Shown here: in pieces, positions 8,595 to 17,897 of the stretch
How positions within the stretch are numbered: the first letter of the stretch is position 1
Layout of the letters: every line of letters begins with the position of its first letter
Origin: JBCBKL01 sp038521825
GTDB lineage: Bacteria; Pseudomonadota; Alphaproteobacteria; Rhodobacterales; Rhodobacteraceae
NCBI GenBank assembly: GCA_038521825.1
Contig: JBCBKL010000005.1
Coordinates: 62,001 to 126,000, forward strand
DNA: 64,000 bases
Direction of reading: 5' to 3'
Translations under genes and position numbers: made by a program
The notes under the pieces: generated by a model
What the model was told of the DNA's origin: nothing
The model's database searches: none
Seen by the model: the letters and a program-made list of their open reading frames with translations, nothing else

Positions 8595-10018
8595 CAGTCC
8601 TCCAGCACCCAGGTGTCCTTGGTGCCGCCGCCTTGGCTTGAATTCACCACCAGCGACCCTTTCTTGAGCGCCACGCGGGTCAGGCCGCCGGGCGTAATCT
8701 GGATACTCCCGGGTCGGACAAGCACGAAGGGCCGCAGATCGACATGACGCGGTGCCAGCCCTTGACGCGTAAAGATCGGCACCGTGGACAGCGCCAGTGT
8801 CGGCTGTGCGATATAGTTACCGGGCCGCGCCTGCAGCTTTTTCCGGAAGGCCGCGATGTCTTTTTTCGTGGCTGTCGGCCCGATCAGCATGCCGTAACCG
8901 CCCGAGCCATGTACCTCTTTCACAACAAGGTCGCGCAGGTTGTCGAGCACGTATGCCAGCGCGTCCGGTTCGCTGCAGCGCCATGTCGGAACGTTTTCAA
9001 GGATCGCCTTTTCGCCCATGTAGAATTCAACGATTTCAGGCATATAGCTGTATATCGCCTTATCATCGGCAATGCCGGTCCCCGGCGCGTTGGCCAACGT
9101 GATCCCCCCCGCGCGGTAGACATCCATCATCCCCGGCACGCCCAGAACGCTGTCGGAGTTGAAATTGAGCGGGTCGAGGAATTCGTCGTCCACCCGGCGG
9201 TAGAGCACGTCGATCGGTTGATAGCCTTGGGTCGTGCGCATCGCGATGCGGCCTTTGACGATCCTCAAATCGCTGCCTTCGACCAGCTCGACGCCCATTT
9301 GATTGGCCAGAAAGGCATGTTCGAAGTAAGCCGAGTTGAAGACGCCCGGAGTCATCACCGCGATGGTTGGGGGGCCATCCGTCGCCGCAGGGGCGCAATC
9401 GACAAGGGAATGCCGCAGGTCGCGGGGGTAGTTCTGCACCGGCTGCACGCGGTTCTGGCTGAAGAGTTCGGGGAACATCTGCAGCATGGTTTCGCGGTTT
9501 TCGAGCATATACGACACGCCCGATGGTGTGCGGGCATTGTCCTCAAGCACATAGAACTGATCGGGTCCGGTGCGGACCAGATCGATGCCGACAATATGGG
9601 TATAGATGCCACCGGGCGGTTCGACGCCAAGCATCTGAGGCAAGAACGCGTCGTTTTTGGCGATCATCTCGGCCGGTATACGGCCCGCCCGAATGATTTC
9701 CTGCCGGTGATAGATGTCATAGAGGAACGCGTTGATTGCGCGGACCCGCTGTTCAATACCCCGGCATAGTTTTTGCCATTCCCGGCCAGAGATAATGCGC
9801 GGGATAATGTCGAATGGGATAAGGCGCTCTTCGGCCTCTGCCCGCCCATACACATTGAAGGTGATGCCCGTGAGGCGAAAGACCTCTTCGGCCTCGCGCT
9901 GTTTGGCCCTCAGCCGCGCGGGGTCTTCGCCGTCAAACCATGTCTGGAAGGTGTGATAGGGCCGCCGCAGATCGTCACCCGCCCCCCACATCTCGTCAAA
10001 TTGCTGGAACCCTTCCAT
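8594..10018 (-). CDS. Circularly permuted ATP-grasp protein (Anbu operon)
   Basis: 474 residues, typical length. Key stretches are VLEDNARTPSGVSYMLENR (permuted metal/ATP site), ANAPGTGIADDKAIYSYMPEIV, LVVKEVHGSGGYGMLIGP (ATP-grasp Gly loop) and DLRPFVLVRPGSIQITPGGLTRVAL. ATP-grasp enzymes join a carboxylate to an amine using ATP, so this is a candidate peptide-bond or isopeptide ligase. It is the promoter-proximal gene of the Anbu set. The 121-base gap to cysG upstream holds a hairpin-forming sequence but no clear terminator. Confidence 0.92.
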   Translation of the reverse strand: MEGFQQFDEMWGAGDDLRRPYHTFQTWFDGEDPARLRAKQREAEEVFRLTGITFNVYGRAEAEERLIPFDIIPRIISGREWQKLCRGIEQRVRAINAFLYDIYHRQEIIRAGRIPAEMIAKNDAFLPQMLGVEPPGGIYTHIVGIDLVRTGPDQFYVLEDNARTPSGVSYMLENRETMLQMFPELFSQNRVQPVQNYPRDLRHSLVDCAPAATDGPPTIAVMTPGVFNSAYFEHAFLANQMGVELVEGSDLRIVKGRIAMRTTQGYQPIDVLYRRVDDEFLDPLNFNSDSVLGVPGMMDVYRAGGITLANAPGTGIADDKAIYSYMPEIVEFYMGEKAILENVPTWRCSEPDALAYVLDNLRDLVVKEVHGSGGYGMLIGPTATKKDIAAFRKKLQARPGNYIAQPTLALSTVPIFTRQGLAPRHVDLRPFVLVRPGSIQITPGGLTRVALKKGSLVVNSSQGGGTKDTWVLED

Positions 10019-10139
10019 ACGCCGAAGCTAAACACTTCTTTGGCTTGGGAAAAAGCCCAAGTGTTAACCTAAATCCAATTTGGGGGTGCGGGGCAGGGCC
10101 TGACGAAAAATTGGGCGGTTCCTGCGGGCGCAGTCCGGA

Positions 10140-11540
10140 TCAGGCGACAAGGGCTGCAGCCGGTTGGGGTTGAACGCCTGCGCCGGCCCCAGCCGACCAA
10201 GAAATCAGGATGACAGCGCAGCCCGTCACGCCCTCGGCCCTTATCATCTCTGCGAGACCGCCAAGGGGCGTTTCGAGCATCCGCTCTTCGGTTTTTGAGA
10301 CATCGACCCCGACCGTCACTGGCGTATTGGCCGCCATGCCGCGGGCAAGAAGCGCCGTCTGGATAAGCTCTGCCTGTCCCACGGACATGTAGAAGGCGAG
10401 CGCTGTTCCCGGCGTCGCGAAGCGGACGCAATCGGGCAGGGGCGCGCCGTCTCGACATCGGCCCGTTGCCATGACGAGGGTATCGGTCGCACCGCGTTCG
10501 GTCAGACTGCGGCTGGCATTGGCCGATGCGGCACAGGCCGCGGTGATTCCCGGCACGATTTCGACCGGTATGCCCGCCGCTTTCGCCGCTTCCAGCTCTT
10601 CGGTCGCGCGGCCAAAGATTCCCGGATCGCCAGCTTTGAGGCGCACAACGCGCCGGCCCTTCTTGGCCTCGCCCACGATCAGAGCATTGATCCGCTCCTG
10701 CGGCCACGCGCTGGCGCCGACGGATTTGCCGACATAGATGCGTTCGGCGTCCCGACGTGCCAGTTCCAGCACATCCTCACCCATCAGGCGGTCGTAAAAG
10801 ATCACATCCGCCTCTTGCAGCCTTTCGACGGCGCGCAGCGTCAGCAGATCGCGCGCGCCGGGGCCGGCGCCGACCAGCGAGATCGAACCATTTGTGGACG
10901 TGTCGGGGGCCTGTCGTTGCGCGATGGCGTTCTTGATCTGCGATGCGGCCTCGCGTTCGGCGCCTCTGACCCATGATTGTCTTGGTGCGTCTGCAAACAC
11001 CCATCTCCAGAACGCGCGCCGCTTGTTGCGTGGGATCTGGGCGGCCACGCTTGTGCGCAGACGGCCGGCCAATGCAGCAAGCCCACCGAGGTTCGGGGCG
11101 AGCATCTCTTCGACGCGGGTCTTGATGTGGCGCGCCAGTACAGGTGCCGTGCCTTCTGTTCCGATGGCCACGACGACGGGGTCACGGTCAACCAGCGACG
11201 GTGTGGTCAGATCGCACAGATCCGGGCGGTCAACCACGTTGACTGGGCATCGCGCGAGGCCCGCAACACCGTGCAGACATGCGTCAAGCCCCGGACAGCC
11301 GGTAGCGATAAAACCCATGGCAGCCCCTTCGAACACTGACGACGAGGGCGTGGCAGGATGCCACTCGGCCTTTCCTTCATCGACAAGGGCCTGCAATTCT
11401 GGATCCAGCTCGGGCGCCGCGAGGACAATCCTTGCGTCCGTTTTGAGTATCAGACGAGCCTTTTGCGCGGCCTGCTCGCCACCACCAACGATGATGACTT
11501 TTCGGCCCGTCGTGCGGATGAACATCGGGAAGCTTTTCAT
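10140..11540 (-). CDS. cysG: Siroheme synthase (CysG type, trifunctional)
   Basis: 466 residues from MKSFPMFIRTTGRKVIIVGG; the ATG at 11540 has AGGGAG 7 bases upstream, which favours it over earlier in-frame codons. Residues 1-205 or so are the NAD-dependent precorrin-2 dehydrogenase/ferrochelatase half (GGGEQAAQKARLIL). The rest is the SAM-dependent uroporphyrinogen III methyltransferase half (VGAGPGARDLLTLRAVE, LKAGDPGIFGRATEE, VPGITAACAAS). Together they turn uroporphyrinogen III into siroheme, the cofactor of NirB nitrite reductase encoded in the same unit. It is the last gene of the nitrate assimilation set. Confidence 0.94.
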   Translation of the reverse strand: MKSFPMFIRTTGRKVIIVGGGEQAAQKARLILKTDARIVLAAPELDPELQALVDEGKAEWHPATPSSSVFEGAAMGFIATGCPGLDACLHGVAGLARCPVNVVDRPDLCDLTTPSLVDRDPVVVAIGTEGTAPVLARHIKTRVEEMLAPNLGGLAALAGRLRTSVAAQIPRNKRRAFWRWVFADAPRQSWVRGAEREAASQIKNAIAQRQAPDTSTNGSISLVGAGPGARDLLTLRAVERLQEADVIFYDRLMGEDVLELARRDAERIYVGKSVGASAWPQERINALIVGEAKKGRRVVRLKAGDPGIFGRATEELEAAKAAGIPVEIVPGITAACAASANASRSLTERGATDTLVMATGRCRDGAPLPDCVRFATPGTALAFYMSVGQAELIQTALLARGMAANTPVTVGVDVSKTEERMLETPLGGLAEMIRAEGVTGCAVILISWSAGAGAGVQPQPAAALVA

Positions 11541-11551
11541 GGTTTTTCTCC

Positions 11552-12508
11552 CTATGCAGCAATTCTGCCGGAGCGGTTGCGCCAAAGTGCGCGGGCCTCT
11601 GCCATCGGATCGCGATAGCCGAGCGTGTCGAGGGCCAGCGCCGTGGTGCCCACGACAATGTCTCTTGATAGGGCGGACGCGGGGCTGCCCTTGGCGACCG
11701 CGACAAAGTCATCAGCCGCGTCGCCGATCCGGTCCAGTCTTTGCGCCTGTCCCTGAAGTGCGGTGACGGTCAGATCGAACGGGACGCCACCCCGCAACCC
11801 GCCCACGCGGATATCCTTTGTTGGGTTGCGTTCGAACTCGCCGCCGCCGCCTTTGATCACGCTCAGGGCGTCCCATCCAAGCAATGTCGCGGCCAAGGTT
11901 TGTAATGAACGGTAAGAGGGATGGAAAACGCCCTGAACCGTTGCCGATGCCAGGCCTGGGTTCAGCATCCGGCACACCGTGTTGATACACGACCGCAAGC
12001 CCAATGTTTCGCGCAACCTTAGCAGATGCCACAGCTGCGGTGAGAGATCCTCCAGCGGAACATAAACGATCCTTTTTTGATCAAGCGCGTCCGCGATGTC
12101 TTGCGGTCTTGTTCTCAATGGAATTCCAACGGTCGAAAGCGCTGTGCGAACGGTGCGATCGGGGCCGTTCCAGCCATGGATCATCACTCGGTGGCCTGCG
12201 TCCGCGATCAACCGCGCGGACAAAAGGAACCATGGCATGCCGCGTGTGCGTCCGGCGGCGTAACTCGGCCAGTTGAGATCCGCATGCGGGATGTCAGGAA
12301 GGTTTCGCGTTGCCGATTGTGCAAAGCCCGCGATTTCGTCCGCCGTCTCACCCTTCATCCGCAAGAGCATGAGAAGCGCGCCGATCGCCTCGGGTTCGGC
12401 ATCTTCTTGCAGCATCACCGTCATTGCGTCCGATGCTTCGTGTTGGGTCAGTGAGCGAGACCGGCCTGGACCGCGCCCCAGGATGCGCACGAACGGGGCC
12501 AGCGTCAT
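11552..12508 (-). CDS. Glycosyltransferase/phosphoribosyltransferase family protein (TrpD2/YbiB-like)
   Basis: 318 residues from MTLAPFVRILGRGPGRSRSL; the ATG overlaps the nasA stop by four bases (ATGA). The fold is that of anthranilate phosphoribosyltransferase: an N-terminal helical part with EDAEPEAIGALLMLLRMKGE, then MIHGWNG and the glycine-rich SVIKGGGGEFERNPTKD. TrpD2/YbiB proteins resemble TrpD but bind nucleic acid in E. coli rather than making tryptophan precursors. Here it is wedged between nasA and cysG, a place where roseobacters often have it. Its role in nitrate assimilation is not established. Confidence 0.8.
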   Translation of the reverse strand: MTLAPFVRILGRGPGRSRSLTQHEASDAMTVMLQEDAEPEAIGALLMLLRMKGETADEIAGFAQSATRNLPDIPHADLNWPSYAAGRTRGMPWFLLSARLIADAGHRVMIHGWNGPDRTVRTALSTVGIPLRTRPQDIADALDQKRIVYVPLEDLSPQLWHLLRLRETLGLRSCINTVCRMLNPGLASATVQGVFHPSYRSLQTLAATLLGWDALSVIKGGGGEFERNPTKDIRVGGLRGGVPFDLTVTALQGQAQRLDRIGDAADDFVAVAKGSPASALSRDIVVGTTALALDTLGYRDPMAEARALWRNRSGRIAA

Positions 12509-15135
12509 TCTGCGGCCTCCCGTTGTTGTGTCCGTGTCAGCAGGCTGGCGAGTTCGGGGCGGCATGACCCGCAATTGGTACCGGCCTGCAGGGCGGAGCC
12601 AATCGCCTCGACGCTCATTAAGCCCTGCGTTTCGATTGCCGTCAGGATGGTGTTCACACCAACGCCGAAACACGAGCATAGAATCGGGCCGGGGTCCGGA
12701 ACATCCGCCGGCGTTCTTCCGGTGAGCGCGGCGCTTGGTGATAAATCGGGCAGGGTGGCGATGTAATCCCGCATTACTGCGACAGGTTGGGGTGATACAA
12801 AAAGTGCCGCGCGCAGCGTATCATTGCGATAGAAAGCAAGCCGCGCGGTTCCCCGTTTTGGATCCGCTATCGAAACGGTTTCGGCCCCGTCCAAACTAAA
12901 AAGGGCGGAGGCATAGCTGGCCCAGTCTTCGGGCGCGGCTTTGCCGGCCAATTCGGCCCGATAGCCGGCCTGCGTCCGTGCGATTGCCCAGTAATCAGAC
13001 CCCATTCGCATCGGCTCGGCCGAGACTGCAAATCCGTACCATTCCGCATGGAACCGCTCCGCTGCCACAACTGCGGCCTTGCTTTCCGGTTGGCCCGACA
13101 CCGGATCCGTCGCGCCGGGCACCAGCGCGTCGATCCGACCGGTTGGCGCGGTCTCGCCTGTCCAGTGAATAGGCGCAAAGAGCTGCCCCGGCTGGACTGC
13201 ATCCGTGATCCTTGCTCGCAGAATTGCGTTGCCATGCGGGTTTGAAAGACGCACGAGATCCGCGGGTCTCAGGTTCATACGCCCCGCATCAATTGGATGG
13301 ATCTCGATAAACGGTTCGGCCAGATGTGCAGATAATCTGGGTGACATTGCTGTCCGGGTCATCGTGTGCCATTGGTCGCGGACCCGGCCCGTATTGAGGC
13401 GATAGGGGTAACGCGGCGCGGTCTTTGCCGCTGGTGGCTTGCTTCTCACAGCGACAAGGCGCCCCCGACCGTTGGGATGAAAGAACTGGCCGTCACCAAA
13501 AAAGCGGCCCCCAAGATGGCCATGTGTCACCGGCCAGCGCTGCGGTTCAAAGCCTTCGTACTGAGTGTCGGTCAGCCCGCTGAGATCCGAGATATCGAAA
13601 TCCCGACCGAACCAGCCTGCGATGCCCGAAAGTGCTGCGTATTCGCGAAAGATCTCGGCGGGTGTCTCGTAGTCAAAGGCCGCCTTCCATCCCATGCGAC
13701 GCCCGACTTCGGCAAGGATTGCCCAATCTGGCAGGGTATCCCCAGGCGCGGGCAACACGGCGCGCTGACGGCTGATTGTCCGGTCTGAGTTGGTGACGGT
13801 CCCGTCCTTTTCGGCCCAGGCCGTCGCGGGCAACAGGACGTTGGCAAGGCGCGCGGTATCGGTGTTGGCGGTGATGTCGCTGACCACTGTGAAGGGGCAG
13901 GCCGCGATGGATCGGCTGACCGCGTCCGCGTCTGGCATGCTGACCGCGGGATTGGTGTGGATGATCCACAGCGCCTTGATCCGTCCGGTTTTGACCGCCT
14001 CGAACATATCGACCGCCTTGAGGCCCTGAGCCTCTGGCATCTTGGGTGCGGTCCAAAAGCTTTGGACGGCCGATCTGTGTTCGGAATTCTCGATATCCAG
14101 ATGGCAGGCCAGCATATTGGCAAGCCCGCCAACTTCGCGCCCGCCCATGGCATTGGGCTGGCCAGTAACCGAGAGAGGGCCGCAGCCGGGCTTACCCAAT
14201 CGACCGGTTGCCATATGGCAATTCAGGATCGCGTTAACCTTATCGCTCCCGGAGGTGGATTGGTTAACGCCTTGGCTGAAGATCGTGACGACCCTCTCGG
14301 TCTCCATCCACATCCGGCAAAAGGCTTGCACGTCAGCTTCGCCCAAGCCCGTGACGTCGATATCGTCGCGGCGCGCCGACGCAAGCGCGGCTTCGATCCC
14401 ATCGGTTCGGCTGAGAAATGCATGATCGATCAATCCGTTCGTGGCAATATCCACGAGCAACCGGTTGAATAGCGCGACGTCGCTGCCCGGTGTCAGCGCA
14501 AGATGCAGATCGGCCGTGTCGCAACTGGCGGTGCGGCGCGGGTCAATCACCACGATCTTCGTCCCGCGCTTTTGCCGCGCCGCCAGCACCCGCTGGTAGA
14601 GCACCGGATGACACCATGCCAGGTTTGAACCGACCAGAACCACCAGATCGGCCTCGTCGAGGTCTTCGTAGGTCCCGGGGACGGTGTCTGTTCCGAAGGC
14701 ACGCTTATGCCCAGCAACCGTCGAAGCCATGCAAAGGCGCGAGTTCGTGTCGATGTTGGCCGAGCCGATGAATCCTTTCATCAGCTTGTTGGCGACGTAG
14801 TAATCCTCGGTCAGCAGCTGGCCAGAGACATAGAATGCGACGCTGTCCGGCCCGTGTTCCGCGATGGTGTTTGAAAATCGGTCGGCAACCAGTTGCAGCG
14901 CGCTGTCCCAGTCGGTTTCACGCCCCTCGACCCTGGGCGCAAGCAACCGTCCATCCAGCCCGACGGTCTCGCCCAGGGCCGAACCCTTGGAACAAAGCCG
15001 GCCATGATTTGCCGGGTGATTGGGATCGCCCCGCACATCGAGACCGCCCCTGCCATCAGCCCGCAGCAGAACGCCGCATCCGACCCCGCAATAGGGGCAG
15101 GTCGATCTGATCTCGGGCTGCTCGCTGCCGTCCAT
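12505..15135 (-). CDS. nasA: Assimilatory nitrate reductase, molybdopterin catalytic subunit
   Basis: 876 residues. The N-terminal [4Fe-4S] site is C13-x2-C16-x3-C20 with C48 (STCPYCGVGCG, GRLCSKGSA). The central and following regions are the molybdopterin dinucleotide-binding domains (INTNPAVSMPDADAVSRS, NTGRVRDQWHTMTRT). The C-terminal 60 residues are a BFD-like [2Fe-2S] domain with CSCFGVGV and NCGSC cysteine pairs. The enzyme reduces nitrate to nitrite in the cytoplasm. No separate NasB-type electron-transfer subunit lies in the cluster, so the donor may be ferredoxin or another flavoprotein. It abuts nirD and overlaps the next gene. Confidence 0.95.
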   Translation of the reverse strand: MDGSEQPEIRSTCPYCGVGCGVLLRADGRGGLDVRGDPNHPANHGRLCSKGSALGETVGLDGRLLAPRVEGRETDWDSALQLVADRFSNTIAEHGPDSVAFYVSGQLLTEDYYVANKLMKGFIGSANIDTNSRLCMASTVAGHKRAFGTDTVPGTYEDLDEADLVVLVGSNLAWCHPVLYQRVLAARQKRGTKIVVIDPRRTASCDTADLHLALTPGSDVALFNRLLVDIATNGLIDHAFLSRTDGIEAALASARRDDIDVTGLGEADVQAFCRMWMETERVVTIFSQGVNQSTSGSDKVNAILNCHMATGRLGKPGCGPLSVTGQPNAMGGREVGGLANMLACHLDIENSEHRSAVQSFWTAPKMPEAQGLKAVDMFEAVKTGRIKALWIIHTNPAVSMPDADAVSRSIAACPFTVVSDITANTDTARLANVLLPATAWAEKDGTVTNSDRTISRQRAVLPAPGDTLPDWAILAEVGRRMGWKAAFDYETPAEIFREYAALSGIAGWFGRDFDISDLSGLTDTQYEGFEPQRWPVTHGHLGGRFFGDGQFFHPNGRGRLVAVRSKPPAAKTAPRYPYRLNTGRVRDQWHTMTRTAMSPRLSAHLAEPFIEIHPIDAGRMNLRPADLVRLSNPHGNAILRARITDAVQPGQLFAPIHWTGETAPTGRIDALVPGATDPVSGQPESKAAVVAAERFHAEWYGFAVSAEPMRMGSDYWAIARTQAGYRAELAGKAAPEDWASYASALFSLDGAETVSIADPKRGTARLAFYRNDTLRAALFVSPQPVAVMRDYIATLPDLSPSAALTGRTPADVPDPGPILCSCFGVGVNTILTAIETQGLMSVEAIGSALQAGTNCGSCRPELASLLTRTQQREAAE

Positions 15136-15464
15136 CAGGCCGCACTTCTTTTGCCGAGCGCGGCACCGTCGATCAGGATCCGTTGTGCCTCGACCCGAAC
15201 GGGGTAGGTGTCGATCCGGCCATCCTCGCCCTTTGCTTCGCCGGTGTTCAGATCAAAGACCCAGTTGTGTAATGGGCAAGTGACGTTCTGACCGTGCACG
15301 ATCCCCTCGCTCAGCGGACCGTCCTTGTGCGGGCAGCGGTCTGAGGTTGCAAAGACCTCCGCACTTCCGGTTCGGAACAATGCGACGCATCCGAGCGGTG
15401 TCTTGATGACCCGCGCGCCGCGCAGGGGGATGTCGTCAACGCTGCCAATGTCGATCCAGCTCAT
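15135..15464 (-). CDS. nirD: Nitrite reductase small subunit, Rieske-type
   Basis: 109 residues from MSWIDIGSVDDIPLRGARVI; the ATG overlaps the nirB stop (ATGA), which decides against the longer frame. It carries a complete Rieske ligand set C44-x-H46 and C63-x2-H66 (RCPHKDGPLSEG, TCPLHNWVFDL). Many NirD proteins, such as the E. coli one, lack these ligands, so this version should bind a [2Fe-2S] cluster. It pairs with NirB in NADH-dependent reduction of nitrite to ammonium. Confidence 0.94.
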   Translation of the reverse strand: MSWIDIGSVDDIPLRGARVIKTPLGCVALFRTGSAEVFATSDRCPHKDGPLSEGIVHGQNVTCPLHNWVFDLNTGEAKGEDGRIDTYPVRVEAQRILIDGAALGKRSAA

Positions 15465-17893
15465 TCCGCAGCCTCCAGCGTTAGATCCGCCAGTGGCCCA
15501 AAGGATCGGGGCTCTTTCGCCCGCTCGGCCCAAGGATCCTTGCGGTAGATCGATTGCGACAGCTCGAACCGTTCAATCAGCGCCGCCCGCTCTTCGAGGT
15601 CGTCAACAACGCGGGCTTGGACCCAATCGAGACCCACCTTGGCAACCCATTTATAGGGCCGGTCGAGGTATTTTGCATGCTCGCGATAAAGCTGGATGAA
15701 GGCCACGGTCAGGTCGATGGCTTCCTGCTCGGTCGCCACGTCGGCGAGCCGTTCGGTTTCCTTCACATCCATGCCTGCCGCCCCGGCGACACCAACTTGA
15801 TAGCCGCTGTCGACGCAGACCACGCCGACATCCTTGCACGTTGCCTCGGCGCAGTTGCGCGGGCAACCCGAGACAGCCAGCTTGACCTTGTGCGGCGTCC
15901 ACGACCCCCAGAGCACCTGTTCGAGCTTGATGCCCAGGCCCGTGGAGTCCTGTGTGCCGAATCTACAGTGATCGGTGCCGACGCAGGTTTTGACGGTTCG
16001 AAGACCCTTGGAATAGGCATGACCCGACACCAGACCAGCCTTGTTGAGGTCGGCCCAGATATGCGGCAGATCCTCACCCTTGACGCCCAAGAGATCGATA
16101 CGCTGGCCACCAGTCACCTTGACGGTAGGGACATCGTATTTCTCGGCGGCGTCGGCGATGGCGCGCAATTCGCGCGGATTCGTGATTCCGCCCCACATAC
16201 GTGGCACGACGCTGAAGGTGCCGTCCTTCTGGATATTGGCGTGCTTACGCTCGTTAACAAAGCGGCTTTGCGGATCGTCCCGGTATTCTAGCGGCCAATC
16301 TGCCAGCAGATAGAAGTTGATCGCAGGTCGGCACACATGGCAGCCATTGGGCGTTTTCCACCCGAGTTCCTGCCAGACGGCCGGTTGGCTCTTGAGTTCT
16401 TTCGCCTTGATCAGGCGACGGACGTCTTCATGGGTAAGGTCGGTGCAGCCGCAGACTGGCTGTGCCGCAGGTGCCGCGTATGCGTCCCCCAAAGTCACTT
16501 CCAAAAGCTGTTCGACTAACCCAGTGCAAGTGCCGCAGGACCCGCTTGCCTTTGTCGTGGTGCGAACCGCACCGAGGTCTGCCGCCCCGGCCGAGATTGC
16601 ATCGACGATCTGTCCCTTGCATATGCCGTTGCAGCCACAGATCTCTGCCTCAGGCGGCAATGCTGCAACGGCTGAGAGGGGGTCCGCGGGGGATCCTCCC
16701 TGATAGGCGGGGCCAAAGATCAGCGTCTCGCGCATCTCGTCGATATCGGCTCCGTCCTTGATCAGGCCAAAGAACCAGTTGCCGTCGGCCGTGTCGCCGT
16801 ACATGACGGCACCGATCAGGCAATCATCTTTAATGACCAGCCGCTTGTAGATGCCGCGCCCGGGATCGCGAAAAACGATATCTTCGCGGTCGGGCCCGTC
16901 GGCAAAGTCACCCGCGCTGAAAAGATCGCAACCTGTCACCTTCAGCTTGGTCGCCACGTCCTTGACCACGAACGCGTCCGGCGCGTTCAACAGCGATTGC
17001 GCCAGCACCTTGGCCTGATCATAGAGCGGTGCCACGAGGCCAAAGAGATGCCCGTCGAATTCCACGCATTCGCCCACGGCGAAGATGTCGGGGTTAGACG
17101 ACTGCATCTGGGCGTTGACCGTGATGCCCCGCCCGGTTTCCAGCCCGGCATCCGTCGCAAGGCGGGTTTCCGGTCGAATGCCAACGGCCATGACGACCAG
17201 ATCGGCCGGCAGTGTCTCACCCGATTCCAGCAGAACGCCTTCAGCCTTGGTGTCGCCGATGATGGCTTTGGTCGAGGCCTGGGTCTTGATGGTGATCCCG
17301 CGCTTCTCGAGGTCTTTGCGCAAGAGGTATCCGGCGGCTTCATCAAGCTGCCGCTCCATCAGGTGCCCCATCAGATGCACGACTGTCACGTCCATTCCAC
17401 GCTCGGCCAGCCCCGCGGCAGCTTCGAGGCCCAGCAGACCTCCACCGATCACCACGGCCCTGCCGCCGTGTGATGCCGCATCGATCATGGCGTTCGTGTC
17501 ATCAAGATCGCGGTAGGTGATGACACCGGCAAGATCTTTGCCCGGAACCGGAATGATGAACGGGGCCGAGCCTGTGGCGACCACCAGTTTGTCGTAATGA
17601 ACAGGGCCGTTCTGACCCTCGATCACCTTTGCCTCGGGATCGATCCGCACAACATGTTCACCAAAGCGGCAGGTTACGCCTTGTGCTGCGTACCAGTCAT
17701 CGTCGTGGGTGACGATGTCGTCATAGGTCTTTTCCCCGGACAGCACCGGTGAAAGCATGATGCGATTGTAGTTCCCACGCGGTTCGGCATTGAACAGCGT
17801 GATGTCGAAGGCTGCGGGGTCGGCTTCGACCAGGTGTTCGATCACCCGGCCCGATGCCATGCCTGCGCCGATTATGACGAGTTTTTCTGTCAT
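15461..17893 (-). CDS. nirB: NADH nitrite reductase large subunit
   Basis: 810 residues from MTEKLVIIGAGMASGRVIEH. Domains in order are an FAD/NADH oxidoreductase (about 1-400, FAD loop GAGMASG, NAD loop VVIGGGLLGLEAA) and a BFD-like [2Fe-2S] region with four Cys-pair motifs (ICGCNGICKG, GSCGTC, VCGCTDL, GCHVCRPA). Then comes the sulfite/nitrite reductase ferredoxin-like and siroheme/[4Fe-4S] domains, with CVGTDHCRFGTQDSTG and SGCPRNCAEATCKDVG supplying the cluster cysteines. It makes ammonium from nitrite. The siroheme comes from CysG at the end of the unit. It starts four bases after the transporter ATPase stop. Confidence 0.95.
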   Translation of the reverse strand: MTEKLVIIGAGMASGRVIEHLVEADPAAFDITLFNAEPRGNYNRIMLSPVLSGEKTYDDIVTHDDDWYAAQGVTCRFGEHVVRIDPEAKVIEGQNGPVHYDKLVVATGSAPFIIPVPGKDLAGVITYRDLDDTNAMIDAASHGGRAVVIGGGLLGLEAAAGLAERGMDVTVVHLMGHLMERQLDEAAGYLLRKDLEKRGITIKTQASTKAIIGDTKAEGVLLESGETLPADLVVMAVGIRPETRLATDAGLETGRGITVNAQMQSSNPDIFAVGECVEFDGHLFGLVAPLYDQAKVLAQSLLNAPDAFVVKDVATKLKVTGCDLFSAGDFADGPDREDIVFRDPGRGIYKRLVIKDDCLIGAVMYGDTADGNWFFGLIKDGADIDEMRETLIFGPAYQGGSPADPLSAVAALPPEAEICGCNGICKGQIVDAISAGAADLGAVRTTTKASGSCGTCTGLVEQLLEVTLGDAYAAPAAQPVCGCTDLTHEDVRRLIKAKELKSQPAVWQELGWKTPNGCHVCRPAINFYLLADWPLEYRDDPQSRFVNERKHANIQKDGTFSVVPRMWGGITNPRELRAIADAAEKYDVPTVKVTGGQRIDLLGVKGEDLPHIWADLNKAGLVSGHAYSKGLRTVKTCVGTDHCRFGTQDSTGLGIKLEQVLWGSWTPHKVKLAVSGCPRNCAEATCKDVGVVCVDSGYQVGVAGAAGMDVKETERLADVATEQEAIDLTVAFIQLYREHAKYLDRPYKWVAKVGLDWVQARVVDDLEERAALIERFELSQSIYRKDPWAERAKEPRSFGPLADLTLEAAE

Positions 17894-17897
17894 GCGT

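Noticed and set aside
8744..9769. 341-codon open frame on the plus strand
   Set aside because: Antisense to the ATP-grasp gene of the Anbu cluster, whose motifs are clear.
10032..10066. Palindromic stretch (CTTGGG-AAAAAG-CCCAAG inside AACACTT/AAGTGTT) between cysG and the Anbu operon
   Set aside because: Hairpins are possible but no U-run follows on the minus strand; not enough to call a terminator.
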